Assembly (NCBI RefSeq): GCF_000012945.1
Contig: NC_007509.1
Location: forward strand, 1,054,001-1,118,000
Length of the DNA: 64,000 bases
DNA from: Burkholderia lata
GTDB lineage: Bacteria > Pseudomonadota > Gammaproteobacteria > Burkholderiales > Burkholderiaceae
Direction: 5' to 3'
The notes under the pieces: model-generated
Told to the model about the DNA's origin: nothing
What the model saw: the letters and a program-made list of their open reading frames with translations, nothing else
Databases searched by the model: none
Position numbers and translations under genes: made by a program
Part shown: positions 17,426 through 26,794 of the stretch, in pieces
Layout: every line of letters starts with the position of its first letter
Numbering within the stretch: the stretch's first letter is position 1

Positions 17426-18136
17426 TTGCAGGTGCGAAAAACCATATCAGGAACATAAATCGTCGTCAAAATTTGTTTGATATAAGTTAATCGCGTTTGA
17501 TAACCTTGCGTCTTACCGGGATTTCCCTAATTGAAACCAGCATCAAGAGTTAGCGGGATCCGCACCGCCACTTTGATGCGCGATCAGGCAAGGATCGCGG
17601 GGGCGAACGGGAGCGCCTATACGGTGACTGCGGACGATCTAAGCCCGGACGTTGCGTCGCGCCTGGAGTCGCGGCGAGAAGAAGCCAGCATTCTGGTTGG
17701 CATCGTGGGAGACGCTTCTTCTACGCCATTGAATGGCGCCATTTAGAGAGGATGATCGGGAGAATCGGGTATTCGGATCCGCGACGCGGTTTCGGCTGAT
17801 CGTGACTGCTTTTCGTTACCTGACTTTTGTGGAAAGCGCGACACGCCTCACACGATTCGCGGGCTGCTGTTCTTCGCGGCATTTCATGGTGCGATCAAAG
17901 TTGTCCGGCAGACGGAAGCTCAGTATGCGCTAACGGTAACGACGATCCTTGGCGGACGGCATGGCGAATCGATTTCCGGGATATCGCGGATCGCCGGGCA
18001 GCCCGCAAAGCGCACTGCCCCCTGGAAAACAACAAGCGAACCCGTCGAGGATGCAGAGATTGACGCACCCAACCAGCGCTTCTGATGTTTGAGCGCATAG
18101 GTCAGTTTCGGGTGAACGTCAACCGCCGCGTCGCGC
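17426..18136. other. Non-coding or decayed region
   Basis: About 700 bases between the XRE remnant and cytochrome b561. It begins with an AT-rich stretch (about 17455-17510) unlike the surroundings. Short frames on both strands (for example 17531-17746 plus) show no domain. It may be eroded foreign DNA. Confidence 0.4.
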
Positions 18137-18676
18137 TCAGATCCCCATCCGTTCCGCGACACCGTCTCGATCGACGAACTTGTGTTTCAGTCCGGCCGCG
18201 ACGTGCATGGCCAGCAATAGGCCCAGCGTCAGCACCAGCGCGCGATGCAACGTATCGGTAAGGAGTCGCAAGGGTTCGTCGCGGCCGACAAGCACGGGCA
18301 ATTCCGCGATTCCGAAGAAACTCACCGGATGGGCGCCAGCGAGGCGGTGCACGTAGCCGGTCAGCGGCACGAGAAACAGCAGCAGGTACAGCACGCCGTG
18401 CAGTACACCCGCGATCCGTGCCTGCCACGCCGGAACGCTGGCCGGCAGCGGCGGCGGCGTATGCGTCGCACGCCACACGAGGCGTGGCACGGTCAACATG
18501 AAGATCAGACTGCCGATCGATGCGTGATAGAACAGGATGCTGTTGAACTGCGACGAGTTGTGCGGAAACGTATCCATGTAGATGCCGATCGACAGGTTCA
18601 ACAGGATCAAGATTGCGATCGACCAGTGCATGGCGATCGCGAAGCGCGCATAGGCGACATGGTTGGGGTGTGACAT
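18137..18676 (-). CDS. Cytochrome b561-family membrane protein
   Basis: A 179-aa four-helix di-haem cytochrome b561 of the bacterial YodB/CybB type. Transmembrane segments lie at about 12-30, 44-64, 84-108 and 140-160. Candidate haem-ligand histidines are in RFAIAMHWSIAI, LFYHASIG, HRALVL and LLAMHVAAGLKHKF. These inner-membrane proteins oxidise quinol and can pass electrons to superoxide or other acceptors. Start ATG 18676 has GAGAG upstream. It is isolated; no clear partner is adjacent. Confidence 0.9.
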   Translation of the reverse strand: MSHPNHVAYARFAIAMHWSIAILILLNLSIGIYMDTFPHNSSQFNSILFYHASIGSLIFMLTVPRLVWRATHTPPPLPASVPAWQARIAGVLHGVLYLLLFLVPLTGYVHRLAGAHPVSFFGIAELPVLVGRDEPLRLLTDTLHRALVLTLGLLLAMHVAAGLKHKFVDRDGVAERMGI

Positions 18677-18913
18677 GGCGGTCTCTCTGGGTCGGTTGGG
18701 CGGTGTGCACCTGTACGTTCGATGTGGTGAACGACGTGACGCCCCCGATATACCGGTACCGGCCAGCATTTATTCCCGCAGCACGCATCAGTCGCCACTA
18801 TTTTTCATGGAAGGCAACTGATGGATCTTGAAAGGTATGGGTTGTCTTGGGCGGCATGGCACCGAAGGCAACACCATCGGGCGCGCCACCAACATCCGAC
18901 GACACGGTGCCGC

Positions 18914-19615
18914 TCAAACAGCTGACGTCCGCTCATCCGCGGTCGCGCCAGCGCGAATCCCGGCGGTAATGAAGGTCACCAGATGCTCGGCCTTGCGCTT
19001 CAGCGCGCCGGCCTTGACCTTGCCGCCCGAGATCCGTTCGATGCGGCTGTCGAACACACTCATCACCAACGCGCCCACCGCGAACAAGTAGGCCCAGTGA
19101 GCATAGTTCGCGCTATGGCCCGGCAGCGTCTTCCTGATTGCGCTGATGAACTCCGCCGCAAACGGATCGAAATAGGCAGCAACGATGCCGCGCTCGACCT
19201 CGCGCGGATCGGAAGCCTCGCGCGCAACGAGTTTGGCATACGCCAGTCCGGACTCGGTATTCTGGATTTGCATCACCGGGAGCACGAAGGCGCGCACGAT
19301 ATGCTCGAGCGGGTCTTCCCCTGCAGTCACGGGTTCGCGAAGCAAACCCAACCGGGTGTCGAGCACTGTCTTGCGGCGCTCGAACAGCGCGCGGTACAGC
19401 CCCATCTTGGTTTCGAAGTGATACACGATCAACGGCAAGCCGACCTCTGCCGCCGACGCAATATCCCGCATCGAAACGCCATCGAAACCGCCTTCGGCAA
19501 ACAATCGCTCTGCCACGTCGAGCACCCGCTCACGCTTGCTCGTTTCGACCGTTCGTTGCGCACCCTTCCCGCTCCGTACACCGGCCGCCTTCCCCGTGAC
19601 TTCCTTCGCTTGCAT
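18914..19615 (-). CDS. TetR-family transcriptional regulator
   Basis: A 233-aa TetR regulator. The HTH is at residues 30-76 (RVLDVAERLFAEGGFDGVSM, then RDIASAAEVGLPLIVYHFETK), followed by a helical ligand-binding domain. It begins with a basic, probably disordered tail. GGAG is 8 bases ahead of ATG 19615. It is divergent from the cyclase/fumarylacetoacetase unit, and a perfect 20-bp palindrome lies between them, so it most likely represses both. Ligand unknown, perhaps an intermediate of that pathway. Confidence 0.92.
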   Translation of the reverse strand: MQAKEVTGKAAGVRSGKGAQRTVETSKRERVLDVAERLFAEGGFDGVSMRDIASAAEVGLPLIVYHFETKMGLYRALFERRKTVLDTRLGLLREPVTAGEDPLEHIVRAFVLPVMQIQNTESGLAYAKLVAREASDPREVERGIVAAYFDPFAAEFISAIRKTLPGHSANYAHWAYLFAVGALVMSVFDSRIERISGGKVKAGALKRKAEHLVTFITAGIRAGATADERTSAV

Positions 19616-19696
19616 GGTTTCTCCGCTGTCCTGTGGCTCGATTGTCGCGAATGCCAATCCTTTCATTGTGCGGCGCCAGTTTACACCAACACGATA

Positions 19697-19724
19697 CTGA
19701 CTGTACGATCGTACAGTCTACATA
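19697..19724 (+). promoter_or_regulatory. TetR operator palindrome within a promoter
   Basis: GACTGTACGATCGTACAGTC at 19699-19718 is a perfect 20-bp palindrome in the divergent region. It fills the gap between possible plus-strand -35 (CTGACT, 19697) and -10 (TACATA, 19719) elements, so binding would block the cyclase promoter. The promoter elements are a weaker call than the palindrome. Confidence 0.75.
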
Positions 19725-19782
19725 ACGTGAACGCTGCCATGCAGCGTCGGTGGTAAGTCCCCCAAACCAGGAGCAACCGCAC

Positions 19783-20610
19783 ATGACACGACGCTTCGTC
19801 GATCTTTCGATCTATCTGGAAAACGACGTCATTTCCGATCCACCGGGTTACGGCCCCAAGATTCAGTATCTGACGCACCGGAATACGGCCAAAGCCGTTA
19901 CGGCCTTCTTTCCCGGCCTGCAGGAAACCGACCTGCCCGACAACGAAGGCTGGGCCATCGAACACATCCAGTTGAGCACGCACAACGGGACTCATCTGGA
20001 TGCGCCCTATCACTTCCACAGCACAATGAACGATTCGACGGGCGAGCGGGAGCGTTCGACAACCATCGACGAAGTCCCGCTCGATTGGTGCTTCCAGCCC
20101 GGCGTGAAGCTTGATTTCACCGGCTTCGACGATGGCTACGTCGTGACTGCTGCCGACGTCGAAGCCGAGCTTGCGCGCATCGGCCACGCACTCAAGCCGC
20201 TTGAAATCGTCGTCGTCAACACGCGTGCGGGCAAGCGCTACGGACAACCCGACTATGTGTCCTCGGGTTGCGGCATGGGCTTCGACGCGACCATGTACCT
20301 GCTCGAACGAGGTGTACGCCTGACTGGCACCGACGCGTGGAGCTGGGACGCGCCGTTCACCCATACCGCGAAGAAGTATGCCGAAACGCGTGATGCATCG
20401 CTGATCTGGGAAGGGCACAAGGCCGGCCGCAAGATCGGTTATTGCCACCTGGAGAAACTCCACAATCTCGAGGTGCTGCCACCTCACGGCTTCTTCATCT
20501 CGTGCTTCCCGCACAAAATCCGGGGCGCCTCCGCTGGCTGGACTCGCGCGGTCGCGATTTTCGACGACGCCCTCAATGCAACAGCTTGCGACCTGCATCG
20601 AACCGCATAG
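19783..20610 (+). CDS. Cyclase-family (kynurenine formamidase-like) hydrolase
   Basis: A 275-aa member of the metal-dependent cyclase/hydrolase family that includes kynurenine formamidase and isatin hydrolase. The metal-binding signature [11 protein letters not shown] is at residues 67-77, with further support from [12 protein letters not shown] and [12 protein letters not shown]. It is longer than KynB (about 210 aa), closer to isatin-hydrolase-like members that open lactams or lactones. ATG 19783 has CAGGAG about 10 bases upstream. It is translated just ahead of the fumarylacetoacetase-family gene (13 bases), so the two probably act in one pathway. Confidence 0.9.
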   Translation: MTRRFVDLSIYLENDVISDPPGYGPKIQYLTHRNTAKAVTAFFPGLQETDLPDNEGWAIEHIQLSTHNGTHLDAPYHFHSTMNDSTGERERSTTIDEVPLDWCFQPGVKLDFTGFDDGYVVTAADVEAELARIGHALKPLEIVVVNTRAGKRYGQPDYVSSGCGMGFDATMYLLERGVRLTGTDAWSWDAPFTHTAKKYAETRDASLIWEGHKAGRKIGYCHLEKLHNLEVLPPHGFFISCFPHKIRGASAGWTRAVAIFDDALNATACDLHRTA

Positions 20611-20623
20611 GCGAGGAGCCTCG

Positions 20624-21946
20624 ATGGAACTGAATCACACACACGACGTCACGCAACGTAGTTGGCTGGAAACGGCCAACGTGGCGGGGACCGACTTTCC
20701 GTTGCAGAATTTGCCACTCGGCGTGTTCCGCCGCCGCGGTGGCGGTGAAACCTGGCGCGGCGGGATCGCGATCGGCGACCAGATCGTCGACCTCGCTGCG
20801 TTACAGCAGGCGGGCTGCATGGATGGCCTGGCACTCGACGCCGTGCGAGCGGCCACGGCAACCACACTGAATGCGCTGCTCGAGATGGGGCCGACGGCCT
20901 GGCAGGCATTGCGCCACGCACTCTTCGAACTGCTGCGGGCCGGCAGTCCACATGAGCCGGGCGTACGGAAGACGCTGGTATCACAAGCGGAAGCCGAGTA
21001 CGCCGTACCCGTGCGTATCGGCGACTACACCGACTTCTACACGTCGCTCGATCATGCGGTGAACTGCAGCCGCCCGCTCGGCATGGCGATCAGCCCGAAT
21101 TTCGACTGGTTACCCATCGCCTATCATGGCCGCGTGTCGTCGATTGGCGTCAGCGGTCAGCAGGTCTACCGGCCAATGGGGCAATTCCGCCCGGATCCGT
21201 CCGCCCCTCCCGTTCATGACGCCTGTCGCCGGCTCGACTACGAGCTGGAACTGGGCGCGGTGATCGGGGTCGGCAATCCGCGCGGCAATTCCGTCCCGCT
21301 GCGTGACGCTCAACGGCATATTTTCGGGCTCTGCCTGCTGAACGATTGGTCCGCGCGCGACATCCAGTCGTGGGAAATGCAGCCGCTCGGGCCATTCCTC
21401 GCGAAGAATTTCGCGACGACGATATCGCCCTGGCTGGTCACCCTCGAAGCATTGCTGCCGTATCGCACCACGTGGTCACGCGCCGCCGAACGCCCGCAGC
21501 CGCTCGACTACCTGTCCTCGGACGACAACCGCGCGGCCGGTGCGTTCGACATCCAGCTCGAGGCATCGATCCTCAGCGCGCGTCAGCTCGCGCAAGGACG
21601 CCAGCCGCGCACGTTGACGCGCACCAGTTTCCGGCATCAATACTGGACGTTGGGGCAGATGATCGCGCACCACACGATGGGGGGCTGCAACCTCCAGCCG
21701 GGTGACCTGCTGGGAAGCGGCACCATCTCGGGCCCGTCATCGGGCGAAGCCGGTGCGTTGATCGAACTCACGGTCGGTGGCACGCAACCCGTCGATATCG
21801 GCAACGGGGAAAGCCGCTCGTTCCTCGACGACGGCGATACCGTCATTTTCCGGGGCTGGTGCGAGCGCGATGGCTTTGCACGAATCGGTTTCGGCACCAA
21901 CCACGGAACCGTATTGCCGGTGCCGTCCGCGGAAAGCGCGCATTGA
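20624..21946 (+). CDS. Fumarylacetoacetase-family hydrolase
   Basis: A 440-aa full-length fumarylacetoacetase (FahA-type, two-domain), which cleaves fumarylacetoacetate to fumarate and acetoacetate in tyrosine/homogentisate catabolism. Seen are the metal-binding region DYTDFYTSLDHAVNCSR, YHGRVSS, LDYELELGAVIG, NDWSARDIQSWE and GSGTISGP, all typical. GAGGAG lies just before ATG 20624. No homogentisate dioxygenase or maleylacetoacetate isomerase sits nearby; instead it is paired with a cyclase-family hydrolase, so a related beta-diketone substrate is possible. Confidence 0.93.
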   Translation: MELNHTHDVTQRSWLETANVAGTDFPLQNLPLGVFRRRGGGETWRGGIAIGDQIVDLAALQQAGCMDGLALDAVRAATATTLNALLEMGPTAWQALRHALFELLRAGSPHEPGVRKTLVSQAEAEYAVPVRIGDYTDFYTSLDHAVNCSRPLGMAISPNFDWLPIAYHGRVSSIGVSGQQVYRPMGQFRPDPSAPPVHDACRRLDYELELGAVIGVGNPRGNSVPLRDAQRHIFGLCLLNDWSARDIQSWEMQPLGPFLAKNFATTISPWLVTLEALLPYRTTWSRAAERPQPLDYLSSDDNRAAGAFDIQLEASILSARQLAQGRQPRTLTRTSFRHQYWTLGQMIAHHTMGGCNLQPGDLLGSGTISGPSSGEAGALIELTVGGTQPVDIGNGESRSFLDDGDTVIFRGWCERDGFARIGFGTNHGTVLPVPSAESAH

Positions 21947-21981
21947 CCGCAAGTCATTTCGCAATCGACCACTGAGACCAT

Positions 21982-22007
21982 GCGAGGACCATGTGTGTGG
22001 TCCTCGC
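21982..22007 (+). terminator. Terminator hairpin after the fumarylacetoacetase-like gene
   Basis: GCGAGGACCA (21982-21991), TGTGTG loop, TGGTCCTCGC (21998-22007), perfect 10-bp stem 35 bases past the stop. Confidence 0.75.
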
Positions 22008-22090
22008 GCTTTGAAGTGCCCCGTCGATCGACTTGCGGCGTCCGCACACCGTGCCTGAACGCCGCACCCCGATGCCAGGACGCATTCGTA

Positions 22091-22125
22091 AAATCGCCGC
22101 CAGTGCTATTGGCTGGCGGCGATTT
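22091..22125 (-). terminator. Rho-independent terminator of minus-strand porin
   Basis: AAATCGCCGCCAG (22091-22103) and CTGGCGGCGATTT (22113-22125) form a perfect 13-bp stem; read on the minus strand it ends in TTTT, 25 bases past the porin stop. Confidence 0.85.
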
Positions 22126-22149
22126 CCCGGCAGGTGTTTTTCGGGTGCG

Positions 22150-23241
22150 CTAGAAGCGGTGACGAACACCAACGACGATACCCACACTGCTTCCGGTTGG
22201 CTCATACAGCGCACCATTCACCGTGAATCCGGTGTGCATCAACCCGTGGTTGTTCACGCATGCAGCGGCGCCATACAAGGTCGTTCGTTTCGACAGAAAG
22301 TAGTCCAGCCCGGCAGACGCCAGTAACGAATGGTTCGCCGAGTCGTTGCTGTCCCGCATGTACCAGACGCCCAGGTCGGCGGACAGTGCTGGCGTGATCA
22401 GATATTCGCCGCCCGCGGCGTACACTTTCTCGTTGAACGAGCCGGCGATCTTGTAGCTTGTGTACGATCCCTTCAGTGTTGCGCCTCCCCACGTATAGCT
22501 CGCGCCGATGGTTCGCCCGCTGAATTCGATCGTCGACGGGAATGGCGTGGAAACGCTGGCTGACCCACCGGGATTGCCACTGAAGAGGGCCGCGTTCACG
22601 ACCAGGTCTTTCCATTCGTATCTCACGCGAGCCGCATATTGGCGCCCCGCCTGAAATCCGTTGGGATCGCTACCCAGCGCAAGCAAGGCACTCGCCTGTA
22701 TACCGGCGATCGTCGGGCTCGTATAGGACACGGCATTCGCGACGAAAATGCCGGTCGCGAAAAGGTTGCCCATGTAAATTCCGGCCTGGCTCCCGAAGAA
22801 CGACGCATGCCGTGCGTCCGTGTCGACGATCGCAAGCCCGAACGGCGAGTACTGCAGGCCGGCCTTGACGATACCGTAGCGCCCGGACAGACCCACGAAG
22901 GCTTGCCGTCCGAAGAAATTCCCGTTCGAGTTGCCCAGCGCCCCATTGTTCGTCGTAAAGCCGCTTTCCAGTGTAAAGATCGCCTTCGTACCGGCGCCCA
23001 ACTCCTCGACGCCGGTGATACCGAAGAGCGACCCCGACATCGCGCCGTCCGTTGCCGATACCTGATGCGGGCCACTGGCACCCGTTCCAGCGTCGAAGCT
23101 ACGGCTCGTGTACATCACACCGGAATCCACGACACCGTACAGCGTGACGTGACTTTGCGCATGCGTTTGTGACGGCAGACCCAATGCGGCGATCGAGACA
23201 GGGATCAGCAGCATCGGACTGATTTTTTGCATCTTGCTCAC
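22150..23241 (-). CDS. Gram-negative outer-membrane porin
   Basis: A 363-aa Burkholderiales porin. The signal peptide ends LPSQTHA, then QSHVTLYGVVDSGVMYTSRS. Family motifs SLFGITGVEELGAGTKAIF and FFGRQAFVGLSGRYGIVKAG are present and the C-terminus is VRHRF. I prefer the GTG at 23241, which has GGAGGAG 10 bases upstream; ATG 23232, three codons inside, has no suitable site. It is convergent with the cyclase/fumarylacetoacetase unit and has its own terminator; it might import that pathway's substrate. Confidence 0.93.
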   Translation of the reverse strand: MSKMQKISPMLLIPVSIAALGLPSQTHAQSHVTLYGVVDSGVMYTSRSFDAGTGASGPHQVSATDGAMSGSLFGITGVEELGAGTKAIFTLESGFTTNNGALGNSNGNFFGRQAFVGLSGRYGIVKAGLQYSPFGLAIVDTDARHASFFGSQAGIYMGNLFATGIFVANAVSYTSPTIAGIQASALLALGSDPNGFQAGRQYAARVRYEWKDLVVNAALFSGNPGGSASVSTPFPSTIEFSGRTIGASYTWGGATLKGSYTSYKIAGSFNEKVYAAGGEYLITPALSADLGVWYMRDSNDSANHSLLASAGLDYFLSKRTTLYGAAACVNNHGLMHTGFTVNGALYEPTGSSVGIVVGVRHRF

Positions 23242-23609
23242 GTTTTTATGTCTCCTCCAGTCATGCAGGACTACAAAATAAATAACGAGGATCGGACCGC
23301 ATGCGGCGCTTGTCGTATGGCGATCAAATGAAGTCGGATCGATAGCCGCTTCGGCTTCCGTCCTCAGTGCTGCCACGCATGCCCGCCGGACCGTGGGCTT
23401 TGCCTGAACTGCGCCGGGTCCGGAATCGACGGCGCTCGCAATGCCGCCAAAGAATCGGATCGCACATTGCGCGCACGCATCGGCCGCAATCGGTTCACGG
23501 CATTGATGACGTGGCGAAGCGTCAGCGTGCTTCCGTTGCTGCTCGATGCCCCGCACCAGCAGCCCGGCGACGCACTTGCCCGCTCGAAATGCGCGAACCG
23601 ATGGGGTGG
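23242..23609. other. Intergenic region upstream of porin
   Basis: About 370 bases between two minus-strand genes. The left end holds the porin ribosome binding site (GGAGGAG around 23252) and AT-rich DNA around 23270-23290 that may be its promoter. No other element recognised. Confidence 0.45.
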
Positions 23610-24323
23610 TTATGTATTCACGGAAAGCGCCAGCGGCATCAAGTCATTGGCTTGCGTCCGCGAGAGGACGTACAGCTCGAACCAGTTGTACCACTCGACC
23701 ATCAGGTGGTCCGAGTGCCCGTGAACGAGTGCTTCCGGCGCGGTCGATGGCCAGAAGATCTCCAGCCGCGCATCGAACCCCGGCAGCGTGTCCCTGAATT
23801 GGTGCAGCAAGTAACCCACGGTCACACCATCGGGTGTCTCGACGCGCCCCATCATGCGATGCGGCATATCAGGCGCCAGTTCGATCGGGATACCACTCCA
23901 GTCATCCAGGTGGCGGAGCTTCAGGAGAGCCGGCGACTTGGCATGGCCCGGTACTTCCAGAATGCCGACACGCCCGTCCGGCAGTGGCAGCGCGCCGAGA
24001 TGCTCAGGGTGGGCACGGAGCATTGCCGGGCTGTTCGACCCGCCATACCCCTCCCAGAACCAGCTCACGAATTCGGCACTGGTCCCCACCGCGACGTGCG
24101 CTTCGGCAACGGACGAACTGAAGCGACCGTTCGCACGCTGCGACCAATCCAGCTCGTTCGCTTCGTGCTCCGCGATCTCCTTCGCGAACAGGCTGACCAT
24201 GCCGTCGGCCCCCAGTTTCTCCATGAGCAAGGCCATCATGTAGCGCGCCCTTTTGACCTCCATTCTGAGGATGTCCTCGCAGGCCACCTCTGCACCCGAC
24301 TTGAAAAACGACACTGCTTTCAC
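23610..24323 (-). CDS. Conserved hypothetical protein, 237 aa
   Basis: A soluble protein I cannot assign to a family. It has a helical N-terminal part (EVKRARYMMALLMEKLGADG and an acidic segment after it) and a beta-rich remainder with many Trp (FVSWFWEGYGG, VEWYNWFELYVL). The start is probably the GTG at 24323, since GGAGGT lies 5 bases before it; an ATG at 24335 sits within that site. It is divergent from a TetR gene across a perfect inverted repeat and so is the likely target of that regulator. Function unknown. Confidence 0.75.
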   Translation of the reverse strand: MKAVSFFKSGAEVACEDILRMEVKRARYMMALLMEKLGADGMVSLFAKEIAEHEANELDWSQRANGRFSSSVAEAHVAVGTSAEFVSWFWEGYGGSNSPAMLRAHPEHLGALPLPDGRVGILEVPGHAKSPALLKLRHLDDWSGIPIELAPDMPHRMMGRVETPDGVTVGYLLHQFRDTLPGFDARLEIFWPSTAPEALVHGHSDHLMVEWYNWFELYVLSRTQANDLMPLALSVNT

Positions 24324-24374
24324 TTGAACCTCCATCGCGTTGGTGAACGAGTTGCCATGTTTCCCGACTCGCGC

Positions 24375-24402
24375 CACTAACGCAAGTAAACTTGCGTTAG
24401 TG
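24375..24402. promoter_or_regulatory. TetR operator: 13-bp inverted repeat
   Basis: CACTAACGCAAGT (24375-24387), AA spacer, ACTTGCGTTAGTG (24390-24402): a perfect 28-base inverted repeat between the divergent TetR gene (24501) and the 237-aa gene. Size and position fit a TetR operator controlling both. Confidence 0.85.
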
Positions 24403-24500
24403 TTTACCGCATGCCTGTCGGCCATCGGTCAGGGTCGTGCGCGTAGTCGGACTGCCGTGGCAACGCGGGCAGTCGATGCGACGATGTGTAAAATCCGCTC

Positions 24501-25103
24501 ATGCCAAAGTCAGCCGAACAAGAATCGCCATCGCCCCGTCGCCGCCTGGGCGGCCGCAGCGCACGCGTCCGTGAAGCCGTGATCTCAGCCACGATTGCCC
24601 AGTTGCGGGCGGCGGGTTTCGAGGGGCTCAACATCGGCGCCATCGCCGCGCTCGCGGGCGTGCATGAGAGTTCGATCTATCGCCGCTGGAAGAGCAAGGA
24701 AGGGCTGATGATGGAGGCCGCCTTCGAGCTGTTTGCCGAGCACATCGCGATACCGGATCGGGGCTCGCTTCACGCGGATCTCGTCGCGCTGCTGTCGGCA
24801 ACCGCGCGCTACTTGCGAACGGGCGTGGGCCGGTCTGCCATTCAGTTCGTGCTGGCCACGTACAACGATGCGGCCGTAGCGGACGAACTGCGCAGGTTGT
24901 GGACGAACCGCTTCTCGGCGGTTCAGCCGATTTTCGACCGCGCCGTAAAAATGGGCGAGTGGCCGCAGGGGGCGGATCCGATGCCCCTGCTTCATTGCCT
25001 GATCGGCGCCATTTATCTACGCACGCTGATCCTGCACGAGCGCGTCACGATCGATCAGATTCGAGAACTGACGCGCTGGATGCTTCGCGAGCGAGACGCC
25101 TGA
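24501..25103 (+). CDS. TetR-family transcriptional regulator
   Basis: A 200-aa TetR regulator of the AcrR/TetR_C11-like type: basic N-terminus (RRRLGGRSARVREAV), HTH at about 25-65 (AIAALAGVHESSIYRRWKSK), and a ligand-binding helical domain with FVLATYNDAAVADELRRLW. It is divergent from the 237-aa hypothetical gene, with the operator-like inverted repeat between them. Ligand unknown. Confidence 0.92.
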   Translation: MPKSAEQESPSPRRRLGGRSARVREAVISATIAQLRAAGFEGLNIGAIAALAGVHESSIYRRWKSKEGLMMEAAFELFAEHIAIPDRGSLHADLVALLSATARYLRTGVGRSAIQFVLATYNDAAVADELRRLWTNRFSAVQPIFDRAVKMGEWPQGADPMPLLHCLIGAIYLRTLILHERVTIDQIRELTRWMLRERDA

Positions 25104-25273
25104 GCGTCGGGAATCGCAAAGGCCAGGCGAGCGCTTTACGACACGCCATCCGGATCGAGCGAGCGGGAATCAGCTGCCGAAGGTTCACCCAAAGCTCCCG
25201 TCACGCCGAAGCCAGCCGCAGCGGATCTCAACCGCCCAAAACCCGCCCCCGGCTCCGAACCCCGTCACGCCCC

Positions 25274-26698
25274 TCAACGCTCCGCGTCGGAAAAGCGCGT
25301 GGCCGTACTCGCCGCTCGCTCCTGAAAAATCGTCTCGGTTGCCTGCCCCAGATTCCGCCACGCCATCACCGCGCCCACCACCAGCAGCAGCACCGAAACG
25401 ATCAACGCCCGCTCCATCCCGAGAACAAACGCCCCGCCCGCTGCGTCGCGAACGAAGAAGCCAAACAACGCGACGCCCATCACGCCGCCTACCTGCCGCG
25501 CCGTATTCAGCAACCCCGACGCCACACCTGACTGCGCACCGCTCACCGCCGCGAGCGCGGCATTCGTGATGGTCGGTATCGTCAACGCGATGCCGCTGCC
25601 GGCGAGCAGCATCGGGATCGCGAGCAACCCGTTGGATTGCGCCGCGATTGCCGGCCACATCGCCAGATAACCGACCGCGGAAATCGACAACCCGGCCGTC
25701 GCGAGCGTGCGTGCCCCCAGCCTGCCGGTCAGTCGCCCGGCAACGATGCTCATGACCATCAGGACGCCCATCATCGGCAGAAATGCGATGCCCGTGCGCA
25801 CGGGCGTCATGTGCCAGACCGACTGAAACAGCAGGCTCAACGTGAAGACGATGCCGTAGAAAACCAGATTCGCGATCGCGCCGATCACGATCGAACTGCG
25901 GACGATCCGGTCCTGCCACAACGCGGCCGGCAGCATCGCGTCCGGATTGCGCGCTTCCAGCCGGACGAACGCGATGCCCAACGCAACGCACCACGCGAAC
26001 GCACTCACGATGACCGGACTGCGCCACCCCAGCGCACTGATCTCGGTCGACGCGAACGTGAGCGCCGCCAGCGCAAACGCACCGGTCAGTTGCGCAGGAA
26101 GATCGAGGCTCCTGCCGCCCTGCGCTTTCGTATCGGGCGCAAACCGCCACGTCATCCAGATACCGGCGATGCCGACCGGCACGTTGACCAGGAAAATGCT
26201 GCGCCAGCCGACTGCAGCGATGAGCAACCCGCCGGCCAACGGCCCCGCAGCCAATGCGATGCCGCCGCCGGCACCCCACCAGCCGATCGCGCGGCTACGC
26301 GCTGCCGCGTCGTCGAATGCGAGACGCAGCACGGCCAGCGAGTTCGGCACCAGCAGCGAGGCGCCGATCCCCTGAACGAGACGCCAGGCGATCAACGCGC
26401 CCATGGCGTGCGCCATGCCGCAGCCGATCGACGACAGCGTGAAGATCGCGTAACCGGCAATGAACACGCGCTTTGCACCCAGCCGGTCGCCGAGGGCACC
26501 CGCCATCAGCAGGGTCGCCGCGAACACGAGCGCATACGCGTTGACGACCCATTGCAGGTCGGTGAGCGCTGCGCCAAACGCCGTTCGTAACGCATCGAGC
26601 GCAACGTTGACGACGCTGACGTCGATCAGGACGACCGCATAACCGAGGCACGCCGCCGTTTGAACCAGCCGCGGGTGATGTGTGGATGATGTCTGCAT
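25274..26698 (-). CDS. DHA2-family MFS drug efflux transporter
   Basis: A 474-aa inner-membrane transporter with about 14 hydrophobic helices, as in DHA2 (QacA/EmrB-like) proton antiporters. Motifs include VVLIDVSVVNVALDALRTAF near helix 1 (motif D1), GALGDRLGAKRVFIAG (motif A) and LVQGIGASLLVPNSLAV (motif B). Start ATG 26698 has AAGGA 8 bases upstream. It is divergent from a LysR gene about 95 bases away that probably controls it. No periplasmic adaptor (EmrA) is adjacent. Confidence 0.93.
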   Translation of the reverse strand: MQTSSTHHPRLVQTAACLGYAVVLIDVSVVNVALDALRTAFGAALTDLQWVVNAYALVFAATLLMAGALGDRLGAKRVFIAGYAIFTLSSIGCGMAHAMGALIAWRLVQGIGASLLVPNSLAVLRLAFDDAAARSRAIGWWGAGGGIALAAGPLAGGLLIAAVGWRSIFLVNVPVGIAGIWMTWRFAPDTKAQGGRSLDLPAQLTGAFALAALTFASTEISALGWRSPVIVSAFAWCVALGIAFVRLEARNPDAMLPAALWQDRIVRSSIVIGAIANLVFYGIVFTLSLLFQSVWHMTPVRTGIAFLPMMGVLMVMSIVAGRLTGRLGARTLATAGLSISAVGYLAMWPAIAAQSNGLLAIPMLLAGSGIALTIPTITNAALAAVSGAQSGVASGLLNTARQVGGVMGVALFGFFVRDAAGGAFVLGMERALIVSVLLLVVGAVMAWRNLGQATETIFQERAASTATRFSDAER

Positions 26699-26794
26699 CG
26701 GCAATCCTTCGGATTCGGAGGATTGAAGCGTAGAGGATCGCCTTCTGTGCGAATATTCCGCAAAACGGCACAGCAACCTGGAGAAAATGCACCG

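Noticed and set aside
17531..17746. 71-codon plus-strand frame in the region after the XRE pseudogene
   Set aside because: No domain, weak ribosome binding site and surrounding DNA looks decayed.
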